Positions 34,544 through 44,700 of a stretch of DNA of 64,000 nucleotides are shown piece by piece (within the stretch, counting starts at the first letter, position 1; every line of letters starts with the position of its first letter). Position numbers and translations under genes: made by a program. A model generated the notes under the pieces. That model had not been told where the DNA came from and did not search any database. It was given only the letters and a program-made list of their open reading frames with translations. The DNA comes from Calditrichia bacterium (GTDB taxonomy: Bacteria > Calditrichota > Calditrichia > RBG-13-44-9 > J075). Location: contig JANQQU010000062.1 of assembly GCA_028284905.1 (NCBI GenBank), forward strand, positions 186,001-250,000, read 5' to 3'.

Positions 34544-37249
34544 ATGAAAGTTGTTAAATCCATTTCTCAGACAAAACGCCCTCGCCTGGCAAGCATATCC
34601 TGCATTTGGATCCTTGCCGCAATGCTTGCTGTTTTTATGCCGCTGTTCGCTGGCACAACTGGCAAGATTGCCGGGGTTATTAAAGACAGCCAATCTGGTG
34701 AAGCATTACCGGGAGTCAACGTCTTTATCGAAAATGAATTGATGGGATCAGCAACCGATGGAGATGGGTACTATTACGTCCTGAACGTGCCGCCCGGCAC
34801 CTATACGGTTATCGCCCAACTAATCGGTTACAAAGAAACACGGATCACAAATGTCAAGGTTAATGTGGATCTAACGACCCAGATCAACTTTGATTTACAG
34901 ACCGAAGCAGTAGAAGGGGATGAGGTCGTCGTTGTTGCGGATCGTCCATTAATCCAAAAGGATTTAACATCCTCATCGGTCCAAATTACCGCGGATGAAA
35001 TCGAAGCACTCCCGGTGGATAACTTCGGCGAAGTAGTCGCACTGCAGGCGGGTGTCGTCGCCGGCCACTTTCGCGGCGGCCGTACCGGCGAAGTATCCTA
35101 CATGGTCGACGGTATTCCGGTAAACGATCCGTTCAACAATTCCATCGCTATTGAAGTTGAAAATTCTTCCATTCAGCAACTGGAAGTGATCAGCGGGACG
35201 TTTAATGCTGAATACGGCCAGGCAATGTCCGGCATCGTTAATATTGTCACCAAAGAAGGTAGCAATAAATACGAAGGTCAGGTAAGTGCTTATGCGAGCA
35301 GCTTCTACTCGACCCACGAAGATGTATTTCTAAATTTAAATGAATTTGATCTTGATGGCGCGCAGAACTTTCAGGGATCACTCAGTGGCCCGATTCCTTT
35401 TCTAAAAAAAGTGCGCTTTTTTGCGACTGCCCGAGCGCTGCAGGATGATGGTTTCCTCTACGGCGCGCGTGCCTACAAAACCAGCGATAACGAGCCGCTT
35501 TTCCCCAGTGGAGACAGCTCCATTGTCTCGATGAATCCTTCCGAGGAATTATCGCTGCATACAAAGTTAACTTACTACCTTACACCGGCGCTGAAGCTCA
35601 ATTATGGCTTTTTATGGAATGACAATGAAAACCGCTATTACGACCATGCCTTTCGCTTAGCGCCGGACGGCCTCATGAATCATTTTCGCAATAACTGGAA
35701 CCACAACATTGTTGTGAATCATGGGCTTTCCAATTCTACATTCTACACAATGCGTTTTGCCCGTAACTTCAGTGATTACGAAGGTTATCTCTATGAAGAT
35801 CCGTTGGATGAGCGTTATGAGATTCCTGAATGGGGCCAGCCGCAGTCGAATTACACTTTCCGCTCCGGCGGCAATCAAACCTGGCGTTACAATCGCAATA
35901 CAACAACTTCGCTGGCCAAGTTCGATCTATCCAGTCAGGTATCCAAAGAGCATAAAATCGGCATCGGTTTTCTCTATCGTACTCACGATGTTTACTCTTT
36001 TGGCACCGGTTTTTTTAGTGAAGTTGTCGGCTTTAATGCCGCTACCCTGGAAGATATTTACGATATTCGCTATCCGGCAGAATTCGCACCGGGACGGGAA
36101 GAGTATGATCGCTCCCCCCGGGAATTTTCCGCCTATCTTCAGGATAAAATGGAGTATGATGATTTCATTATTAATGCCGGACTCCGCCTGGATTACTTCG
36201 ATCCTAATTCTGACATTCTTTCCGACAACCGCAATCCGGAATTCAACGAACTGTTTCCGGCCGGCAACGTAGCAGCATCGACCAAGTTGCAGCTCAGTCC
36301 GCGCCTCGGTGTCGCTTTCCCGATTTCAACCAAAGGGGTTATTCACGTTTCTTACGGGCATTTCTTCCAAATCCCTAATTTTGAATTGTTATACCAGGGA
36401 ATCAACGACTTCCCGGATGGCAGCACGCGTTTCGCAATCGAAAAGACGTCGCTGAATACGATTATCGGAAATCCGGATATCGATGCCCAGCGCACGGTTA
36501 CCTACGAAATGGGTCTGAAGCAGGAAATGGCCACGAATCTCGGACTGGAATTTACCGCTTACTATCGCGATATTCGTAATCTGGTCGGTACTGAAATTAT
36601 CGAGACTTATGACCAGAACAAGTATGCCCGCTATATCAACGTGGATTACGGTAACGTCCTCGGTATTATTCTTTCCATGGAAAAGCGGTTTGCTGACTAC
36701 TGGGGCATGCGGGTAGATTACACTTACCAGATTGCCAAAGGAAATGCATCCGATCCGCGTTCGGCCTTTTTTGACAATCAGGCCAATCCCCCGAGAGAGC
36801 CGGAAAAGCAGCTCTCCCGACTCGACTGGGATCAACGTTCCACGTTGAATGTCAGCCTCAACACCGGGAAACCGGGTAATTGGACAATCGGTTTTGTTAG
36901 CAAGATTGGTTCCGGAAGCCCGTATACTTCCGATGTTCGTTTTACCGGCGTAAATGTGAATTTCCAGAACAACCGGGTAAAACCAACCTCAGTACTATTT
37001 GATGCCCGCGCGGAAAAGACCCTGACAATTGCCGGCACAAAAGTATCGACTTTTCTCTGGGTTCAAAACTTATTTGACAGACTTAATGAATGGGGTGTTT
37101 ACGGATCCAGCGGTCGCGCGAACAACGATCTCAACACTCAATTTGCCGGTGATATTATCGGTATAAATACTATAGATGAATATGTAACGAATCCGACATT
37201 CTATTCACCGCCGCGGCAAATTCGCCTGGGCATGTCTTTTGGATTCTAA
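34544..37249 (+). CDS. TonB-dependent outer-membrane receptor with CarboxypepD_reg domain
   Basis: 901 residues. N-terminal export signal (about 1-38), then a carboxypeptidase regulatory-like beta-sandwich (about 40-125; GKIAGVIKDSQSGEALPGVN, VPPGTYTVIAQLIGYKE). A plug domain (about 130-240; VSYMVDGIPVNDPFNNSI, IVNIVTKEGSNKYEG) and a 22-strand barrel follow. It imports a bulky substrate across the outer membrane using TonB energy, or serves as a secretion partner. The N-terminal domain is the same as in SusC proteins, but no SusD gene is next to it. Instead the neighbours are a 1070-residue surface protein (28-base gap) and a PorV-like barrel. A glycan substrate is inferred from the locus. 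Confidence 0.92.
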   Translation: MKVVKSISQTKRPRLASISCIWILAAMLAVFMPLFAGTTGKIAGVIKDSQSGEALPGVNVFIENELMGSATDGDGYYYVLNVPPGTYTVIAQLIGYKETRITNVKVNVDLTTQINFDLQTEAVEGDEVVVVADRPLIQKDLTSSSVQITADEIEALPVDNFGEVVALQAGVVAGHFRGGRTGEVSYMVDGIPVNDPFNNSIAIEVENSSIQQLEVISGTFNAEYGQAMSGIVNIVTKEGSNKYEGQVSAYASSFYSTHEDVFLNLNEFDLDGAQNFQGSLSGPIPFLKKVRFFATARALQDDGFLYGARAYKTSDNEPLFPSGDSSIVSMNPSEELSLHTKLTYYLTPALKLNYGFLWNDNENRYYDHAFRLAPDGLMNHFRNNWNHNIVVNHGLSNSTFYTMRFARNFSDYEGYLYEDPLDERYEIPEWGQPQSNYTFRSGGNQTWRYNRNTTTSLAKFDLSSQVSKEHKIGIGFLYRTHDVYSFGTGFFSEVVGFNAATLEDIYDIRYPAEFAPGREEYDRSPREFSAYLQDKMEYDDFIINAGLRLDYFDPNSDILSDNRNPEFNELFPAGNVAASTKLQLSPRLGVAFPISTKGVIHVSYGHFFQIPNFELLYQGINDFPDGSTRFAIEKTSLNTIIGNPDIDAQRTVTYEMGLKQEMATNLGLEFTAYYRDIRNLVGTEIIETYDQNKYARYINVDYGNVLGIILSMEKRFADYWGMRVDYTYQIAKGNASDPRSAFFDNQANPPREPEKQLSRLDWDQRSTLNVSLNTGKPGNWTIGFVSKIGSGSPYTSDVRFTGVNVNFQNNRVKPTSVLFDARAEKTLTIAGTKVSTFLWVQNLFDRLNEWGVYGSSGRANNDLNTQFAGDIIGINTIDEYVTNPTFYSPPRQIRLGMSFGF

Positions 37250-37277
37250 GTAATCCAATTTATTCCGGAGGTTAGGA

Positions 37278-40200
37278 ATGAACCGTTTTATTTACATTTG
37301 GCTTATCTTTTTAATCGCATCTCTCGTGCAGACGTTGCCCGCCCAAGAGCCAGCGGCAGTTATCGAGGCCTACCGTCAGGAGCCCCACGGCGACAACCGT
37401 TTTCGTCGTGACGGGATAATGGACGGTAATCTGATGCGTACAATTTATGTTAACAACGGCGAGGTAGGGCAGTGGCCTTTCCAGCCGTCCGGTGAATGGC
37501 CGAAAGGTACCGGGCACTCTTATCTTGATGGCGTTTGTTTGCTGGTGGGTGCAAAAGTACCGGTGACCATCGGCGATCTGGACACATTTATTACCCCGAT
37601 GTCCGCCTCATACCGTGAACATATGGATGTCGACCCGGTCACGGGACTTCCCTGGGGCTGGGAACCGGTTCCCGGTTACGTTTTTGAAGGCGATGGTGTT
37701 CAGGGAAGTTCGCAAATTCCGGCGATCAGTAATGATGCCAGCAGCTGGCCGGCATTATGGCCCAGTGCCATTTTCACTTTCCTCAATGTTAGCCAGACAG
37801 AATGGATTAACGAGGCGGAAATAAATGGTACACCGGGCGTCGATGATGATCGTGACGGTGATGTGGACAACTTCACTTACTGGTATGGTTTCTTTGGCCG
37901 CGGCATCAAAAATGCGGACATTGAATCGTTTTTTGTTATCGATGATGCCGCAGACCAGGAGTGGACCCGCGGGCCATATTTCTACCATCCGCTGGAATCC
38001 GATATGGAGCGAGGCGGACTGGGCTTGCGTGTAGAAGCAAGAGGTTTCCAGTGGTCGCAGGTGCTTGCAGAAGATAACATTTTCTGGCTGTATGATATTG
38101 TCAATCTTTCAGATACCACTTATGACGAGACCGTCTTCGGTTTTCTAACCGACGTTGGTATCGGTGGTACAAACGATTCCGGCGATGACAATGCGTCTTT
38201 CGACCTTTTACTGGACATCGCTTACGGCTTCGACACAGACTTGATCGGTATTGATGATGTTGGGACCTGGGGCCCGACCGGAGTGCTTGGCTATGCTTAT
38301 CTGGAGAGTCCCGGGAACCCTTTTAACAACATCGATGATGACCTCGACGGTTTGATCGATGAACGCCGTGACGATGGCATCGACAATGACGGCGACTGGA
38401 CACCTTACACCGATCGTAACGGTAACGGCCAGTGGGACGACACCGAACCGCTGAACGATGACCTTGGTCAGGATGGTGTAGGACCGTTTGATCGCCAGTA
38501 TAATGGTCCCGATGAGGGTGAAGCAGATGGTATTCCGACACTGGGAGAACCGAATTTTGATCGCACAGATGTTGAGGAGTCTGATCAGATCGGTCTGAAT
38601 AGTATGTCCATCTACCGTCTTGTTGACGGTGGCGGCGGCGACGGTTGGCCGAAACACGATGAAGGCCTCTGGCGGAGAATGAGCTTCCAGAGCTTTGACA
38701 CAACACTCCAGAATGCCAATATTCAGATGCTCTTTGCCTCTGGTCCTTTTGAATTACGCCAGGGATATCGTGAGCGCTTCTCAATGGCTTTATTAAACGG
38801 CAGCGATCTGGAAGACCTTGTATTCAACAAAATTACCGTTCAGGAAATTTATAATGCAGATTACAACTTCTCCAAGCCGCCACTGAAGCCTTTCGTTACG
38901 GCTGTTGCCAGCGATGGCAAGGTCTTTTTACAGTGGGATGCCATTGCGGAAGAATCCCGCGATCCATTTCTGCGGGACTCTTTAGGGAATCCCAGAAAAG
39001 ACTTTGAAGGCTATCTGGTATATCGCAGCACCGAACCGGAATGGAATGATATTAAGGTAATTACCGATTCCCGCGGAGAAGCCCGCTACTGGAAACCAAT
39101 TGCTCAGTTTGATCTGGTTAACGATATATCCGGGCCGGATCCCATCGGCATTAATGGGGCCCACTTCTGGCGGGGCAGTAACACTGGTTTACGACGCTCC
39201 TACATTGATGAAGATGTTGTCAATGGTCAAACTTATTACTATGCGATATCCGCCTATGACCAGGGCGATCCGGATCGCGGACTGGAAACCGGTTTGCAAC
39301 CGACAGAAACAACCAAGATTATCCGGGAAGACTTCCGGGGCAATATTCTTTTCACCGACATCAACACCGCGGTTGTTACCCCAAATGCCCCGGCAGCGGG
39401 TTATGTGCCGCCGGAAATCATTGGTGACCTGGAAAGCGTCAACGGCCTTGGCAGTGGATCAATGGAAGTAGAAGTGCTGGATCCCGCCTTAATTCAGGAC
39501 AATGCAACCTACCGGGTCGAATTTACCTCTGTAAACGACTTCCCGGAGCATCGTACAACAACTTACAGCGTCTATCAGGATATGGGCGACACATTATTGC
39601 CAATTCTGCCTGACCAGGATGCAACGGAAGTGGGTCCGGAGAATCCGACACTGCCCGTCGATGGTTTTGTAATGGCAATTACCAATCCCACGGAAGTTGA
39701 AATTATCCCTGAAGAAACTGGTTGGTTGACTGGTATCAGTAATATCAACATGGTTGTTCGCCAGCCTCCCCCACAATTTGGCAGCTTTACACTGCGTTGG
39801 CCGGCAGACTACAAAATCACTTTCTTTGAGGATATTGTAGACTCCAGTTTTGAAGCATCTGGTGGGTTGCCTGTTAATTTCAAGATTCAGAACATTACCG
39901 AAGATCGTCAGGTAGATTTCTGGTTCTGGGATGCTGACGGAAGTGGTGCGCTTTCGGTTGGGGATTCACTCTCGATCCTCGAGCCATTGGAAGGCACAAA
40001 CTTTCCGCGTTTCACTCACAATGTCTGGTTTGCCCAGCCATTTGGTCAGATCGGGCGTTTACCGGAGCCCGGCGATGAATTCCTGATCACTACTACCAAG
40101 CCGTTTATTACCGGTGATTACTTTGAATTTTCTACCAAGTCCGCAGGGATAGATCTTAATTCTGCGCTCAATGAATTAGATAACGTAAAAGTGGTTCCGA

Positions 40201-40490
40201 ATCCGTACATCGTTGCTGCTAGCTGGGAAAAACGGACGCTTTTTGGCGCTGGTCGTGGCGATCGAAAAATCGACTTTATCCATCTGCCGCAAAAATGCAC
40301 AATTCGTATTTTTACCATGTCCGGCAGAAAGGTAAAAACATTAGAAGTTGATAATCCAATTACTGATGGCGCGACATCCTGGGATCTCGTGTCGGACGAT
40401 GGCATTGAGATTGCCTACGGGGTCTACATCTATCATATCGATGCCCCCGGTATCGGAAAATCCATCGGTAAATTCGCGGTAATTAAATAA
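37278..40490 (+). CDS. Large surface protein with calcium-binding-like Asp repeats
   Basis: 1070 residues with signal peptide (1-22, ending LPAQEP). It has no recognised enzyme domain. Three Asp-rich segments look like thrombospondin-3/EF-hand-type calcium loops: DDDRDGDVDN near 191, DDDLDGLIDERRDDGIDNDGD near 353-373 and DRNGNGQWDD near 378. An FN3-like part sits near 530-660 (KVFLQWDAI). The C terminus (about 970-1070) is a FlgD/T9SS-like sandwich (VVPNPYIVAASWEK, GVYIYHID), a variant of the sorting domain without the NYPNPFNP motif. GGAGG lies six bases before the ATG. Its stop overlaps the PorV gene start, so the two are coupled. Probably a surface partner of the TonB receptor; function unknown. 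Confidence 0.7.
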   Translation: MNRFIYIWLIFLIASLVQTLPAQEPAAVIEAYRQEPHGDNRFRRDGIMDGNLMRTIYVNNGEVGQWPFQPSGEWPKGTGHSYLDGVCLLVGAKVPVTIGDLDTFITPMSASYREHMDVDPVTGLPWGWEPVPGYVFEGDGVQGSSQIPAISNDASSWPALWPSAIFTFLNVSQTEWINEAEINGTPGVDDDRDGDVDNFTYWYGFFGRGIKNADIESFFVIDDAADQEWTRGPYFYHPLESDMERGGLGLRVEARGFQWSQVLAEDNIFWLYDIVNLSDTTYDETVFGFLTDVGIGGTNDSGDDNASFDLLLDIAYGFDTDLIGIDDVGTWGPTGVLGYAYLESPGNPFNNIDDDLDGLIDERRDDGIDNDGDWTPYTDRNGNGQWDDTEPLNDDLGQDGVGPFDRQYNGPDEGEADGIPTLGEPNFDRTDVEESDQIGLNSMSIYRLVDGGGGDGWPKHDEGLWRRMSFQSFDTTLQNANIQMLFASGPFELRQGYRERFSMALLNGSDLEDLVFNKITVQEIYNADYNFSKPPLKPFVTAVASDGKVFLQWDAIAEESRDPFLRDSLGNPRKDFEGYLVYRSTEPEWNDIKVITDSRGEARYWKPIAQFDLVNDISGPDPIGINGAHFWRGSNTGLRRSYIDEDVVNGQTYYYAISAYDQGDPDRGLETGLQPTETTKIIREDFRGNILFTDINTAVVTPNAPAAGYVPPEIIGDLESVNGLGSGSMEVEVLDPALIQDNATYRVEFTSVNDFPEHRTTTYSVYQDMGDTLLPILPDQDATEVGPENPTLPVDGFVMAITNPTEVEIIPEETGWLTGISNINMVVRQPPPQFGSFTLRWPADYKITFFEDIVDSSFEASGGLPVNFKIQNITEDRQVDFWFWDADGSGALSVGDSLSILEPLEGTNFPRFTHNVWFAQPFGQIGRLPEPGDEFLITTTKPFITGDYFEFSTKSAGIDLNSALNELDNVKVVPNPYIVAASWEKRTLFGAGRGDRKIDFIHLPQKCTIRIFTMSGRKVKTLEVDNPITDGATSWDLVSDDGIEIAYGVYIYHIDAPGIGKSIGKFAVIK

Positions 40491-41551
40491 TGAGAAAGGA
40501 TGTCAGGATGATGATGAAAAAGATTATTATTTACAGCCTTTTCCTGAATCTTATCGCCCTGGGCAGCCTTTTCTCCCAGGTTCGAAACTTTGAGGAAAAC
40601 ATATCCAAGCGCGGCACCACAGCAGCTGCGTTTCTGGAAATCGGCGTGGGTGCCCGCGCATTGGCCCTTGGTGGTGCCTTCACGGCACTGGCGGACGATC
40701 CTAGTGCAGTATACTGGAACATTGCCGGTATTGCGAAACTGAAACGGAGTGGCGTTATCTTTAATCACTCCGAGTGGATTGGTAACACCAGCTTCGATTA
40801 TTTTGCCGGCGCTTTTCAGATGGGACGTATGGGCGCTTTAGCGGTTAGCATTACGTCCTTATCCATGGATGAAATGGAAGTAACCACGGTCGATCAGCCT
40901 GATGGTACCGGACAATTTTTCCGGGCCGGGGACTATGCGGTTAGTCTGGGCTATGCCCTGCGTTTAACCGATCGCTTTTCCATTGGTTTTAATCCGAAGT
41001 TTATCCATCAGTTTATTTGGGAAATGTCCGCTACGGGATTTGGCATCGATATCGGCGTTCATTACGATACTCCCTTCAAAGGCATCAAGCTTGGCTTTAG
41101 CATGACAAACTTTGGTGGAGATCTGAAAATGACTGGCGATAACACCCGGGTGCTTTTTGACCTGCAGCCAGGCTCCACCGGTAACAATGAACGTGTACCG
41201 GCGAATCTCGAAACAGACCCATGGCAGTTGCCACTCAACTTCAAAATTGGCTTACTTTATGACGCATTTCAGACCGATCGTCATCAGGCCCGTTTGATTC
41301 TTGATGCGCAACATCCCAACAATGACTATGAAAGCCTGAACGTTGGTGTAGAGTATATCTATAACAAACTCTTCTCCCTGCGCGGTGGCTACAAGTCCAT
41401 GTTCCTGCAGGATTCGGAAGAATCGCTGACATTGGGCGCCGGATTAAATTACCAGCTGCTCGGCAATGTGGTCTTCCGTTTCGATTATGCTTACATGGAT
41501 TTCGGACTGCTGGAAAATGTTCAGAAGTTTTCCATCGGAATCGATTTCTAA
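40490..41551 (+). CDS. PorV/PorQ-family outer-membrane barrel
   Basis: 353 residues. The signal peptide is followed by KRGTTAAAFLEIGVGARALALGGAFTALADDPSAVYWN, split here over residues about 40-77, the typical start of PorV/UPF0164 family FadL-like 14-strand barrels. In Bacteroidota PorV shuttles T9SS cargo from the translocon to the attachment complex. The ATG overlaps the previous stop (ATGA); a later ATG triplet with AGG in front (about 40508) is an alternative start. Being coupled to a surface protein and TonB receptor suggests a dedicated shuttle or partner rather than the general one. A terminator follows. Confidence 0.82.
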   Translation: MRKDVRMMMKKIIIYSLFLNLIALGSLFSQVRNFEENISKRGTTAAAFLEIGVGARALALGGAFTALADDPSAVYWNIAGIAKLKRSGVIFNHSEWIGNTSFDYFAGAFQMGRMGALAVSITSLSMDEMEVTTVDQPDGTGQFFRAGDYAVSLGYALRLTDRFSIGFNPKFIHQFIWEMSATGFGIDIGVHYDTPFKGIKLGFSMTNFGGDLKMTGDNTRVLFDLQPGSTGNNERVPANLETDPWQLPLNFKIGLLYDAFQTDRHQARLILDAQHPNNDYESLNVGVEYIYNKLFSLRGGYKSMFLQDSEESLTLGAGLNYQLLGNVVFRFDYAYMDFGLLENVQKFSIGIDF

Positions 41552-41570
41552 GAATTTCCGAGACACACAT

Positions 41571-41610
41571 AGCGCGCCCGGTCATTGAGGAGCCGGGTGC
41601 GCTTTATTTT
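41571..41610 (+). terminator. Rho-independent terminator after the PorV-like gene
   Basis: AGCGCGCCCGG pairs with CCGGGTGCGCT (one G-T pair) around an 11-base loop and is followed by TTATTTT. It closes the receptor/PorV operon. Confidence 0.8.
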
Positions 41611-41710
41611 AAGACATGTCTAATTTTTTCCTGTCCGGGAATAAATTAGACTATGTTGTTTTATGGCCGTAAGGCGTTGTTGCATCACCAGGATCTTCCA
41701 CAAAGCATTT

Positions 41711-41730
41711 GGAATAGCTGTTAATATTCC
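41711..41730. promoter_or_regulatory. Dyad upstream of the CotH-type surface gene
   Basis: GGAATA-GCTGTTAA-TATTCC, a 6-8-6 inverted repeat 50 bases before the ATG at 41780. It could be an operator. No regulator is tied to it by sequence. Confidence 0.35.
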
Positions 41731-41779
41731 GTTTATATAATCTCAACTAATAATTATGAATTGACTTTATGGGTGACAT

Positions 41780-44700
41780 ATGAATATTAGATTGGCCTTT
41801 CCCTTCTTACTTCTCCTTTTAATCTCATTTTCTGCACAGGCACAATCTATTGTTATCAATGAGGTTATGGCCTCTAATGACACAACATTATTTGATGAAG
41901 ATGGCGACAGCCCGGACTGGATAGAGTTATACAATAGTGCTACCACCTCTCAAAGCCTTGCTGGATTTACCCTGAGTGACAATCCGGAATCTCCGGATAA
42001 ATGGGCGATCCCCGAGCTTATTATGGGCGCAGGTGAATTCTTGACAGTTTTTGCTTCCGGGAAAGATCGCACTTTTGGCGCTGCGCACTGGGAAACTGTC
42101 ATCGATCAGGGCGACGATTGGCATTATTATGTCGCCACAACCGCCGCCCCGGCAAATTGGAAAGATGTTAGCTTTAATCCGGTCTCCTGGCCACAAGGCC
42201 CCAGTGGCTTTGGCTATAGCGATGATGATGATGCGACCATAGTGCCGCAAACGCTCGCCTTGTTTGTTCGTAAATCTTTTCAGATTGACGATATTAACGA
42301 TGTTACTGCAGCATACTTTCATGTAGACTTCGATGATGGATTCGTTGCTTATCTCAATGGTGTTGAAATTGCCCGTGATAATCTTGGTATTCCCGGCACC
42401 CCGGTGCCACATACGCAGGGCGCGGATACCTGGCGGGAAGCGGAAATGTATCAGGGAGGTCAACCGCTGGCGTATAATCTGAATGATGTTCAGTCCCTGC
42501 TGCAAACCGGCGAAAATGTATTAGCCATACAGGTCCACAACAATGTTGTCACATCCTCGGACATGTCTTTAATTCCTTTCCTGACACTCGGATTATCACA
42601 GACGCCGGCAAACCCGCGGGGCATTAACCCATTATTGACATTTTCACTACCCAATCTGCATACGAATTTCAAGCTTAGTTCCGCCGGCGAACCGGTTGTA
42701 CTCGCTGATGCAAGCGGACAAATCATAGATCAGGTAGAACCCGGCGAAATTTTAACAGATGTTTCCTTTGGCCGGCAGCCGGACGGTAGTTCCAATTGGG
42801 CCTACTTCCCGCATGCGACGCCCGGCGAAGCGAATACCACAACAGGATTTAGCGGATTTGCAACTAAACCGACTTTTTCACATAATGGCGGGTTTTATAC
42901 CAGCAGCATCTCCTTGACGCTCAACGCACCGACCGGCACAATTATTCGCTATACAACAGATGGCACGGAGCCACATGCTGCTTCTCCGATCTATCAGAAT
43001 CCCATTGTCATCGCTAGCACAACCGTTATTCGGGCAAGAGGATTCTCTTCGGGCATGCTAACCGATCGCGCAGTGAGCCACACATATTTTATGAATGAAT
43101 CCATAACATTGCCGGTCATTTCAATTTCAACCGCCCCGGCAAATCTTTGGGATGAAGGCATCGGCATTTATGCCTTTGGCAATAACTATGATCCCAATTT
43201 TCCTTTCTTTGGTGCAAACTTTTGGGAGGATTGGGAGCGGCCGGTTCATATTGAACTGTTTGAGCCGGATGGCACTCTCGGATTTAGCGTCGATGCCGGC
43301 ATTAAGATTTTCGGCGGATGGTCCCGGGGAAATCCGCAAAAATCGCTCTCCGTCTTTTTCCGCGGTGAATATGGCACATCCAAAATTGATTATCCGCTGT
43401 TCCCCGGATATGATGTTGACACTTTTCATTCTTTTGTCCTGCGTAATTCCGGAAATGACTGGAATAATACCATGTTCCGGGACGCCCTGGTCCAACAACG
43501 CGCATTCGAAATGAGCAACCTTGATGGTCAGAATTATCGCCCGGCAATTCTCTTCCTGAATGGTGAATATTGGGGATTACATAATATTCGCGAAAAACTG
43601 AATGAGGAATATCTATCAACCCATTTTGGTGTCGATCCGGACAATGTCGATATGCTGGAATTGGACGCATCCATCATCGAGGGCAGCAATCAGCACTACC
43701 TGGCATTGCAAGGCTTTATGACCGGTAACTCTCCGGCCAATCCGCAGAACTACGATTACATCCAAACCCAGATGGATGTTGACAACTTTATCACCTATCA
43801 AGCATTGCAAATTTATGTAGACAACACCGACTGGCCCGGCAACAACATCAAATACTGGAGACCGCAAACATCCACCGGCATTTGGCGCTGGCTGTTGTTT
43901 GACACCGATTTTGGCCTTGGTCTCTTTAATGGTAGTAATGCACAAAATAATACCCTGGCATTTGCAACTGCAGATGACGGCCCCGGTTGGCCAAACCCAC
44001 CCTGGTCAACTTTTATGCTGCGGAGATTGTTGCAAAACGCCCAGTTTAAATTCCAGTTTATCAATCGCTTTGGCGATATTATGAACACTGCTTTCCGCCC
44101 GGCAAATGCACTGCTGAAGATTAATGAGATGCAAAGCACCCTGTTTCCGGAAATGCAGCGCCACTTCGATCATTGGGGCGGGAATTACACTGGTTGGTCC
44201 GGCAGGGTTAATTCGCTAAAAACATTTGTTAATCAGCGTCCTATTAATATGATCAACCATATCAACAGTTACTTCAACCTGCCTGGTACTACGACCCTTA
44301 TCCTGGAACTGTCCGAGAACAATGCCGGCAGTATTCAGGTAAGCTCTATTCAACCGGACGTTTATCCCTGGTCCGGCACTTACTTTCAAAATGTGCCGCT
44401 GACGCTGACCGCGATTCCCGCAGATGGTTACGAATTTGTTCGCTGGGAAGGCGATATGAGTGCGACGACACAGTCGATCACTTTTACGCCGAACAGTAGT
44501 CAATCCAATCTAACTGCGGTCTTTCAGCCAGGAAATACTATTAGTAGCGAGATTGTTATTAATGAGATCAATTATAATTCATTGGTCGCAGTAAACCCGG
44601 AAGATTGGGTCGAGCTCTACAACAACTCAGACAACACAATAGACCTCTCCGGATGGCAGTTTAGAGATGAAGAGGATATTCATATTTTTTCCATCCCCAA

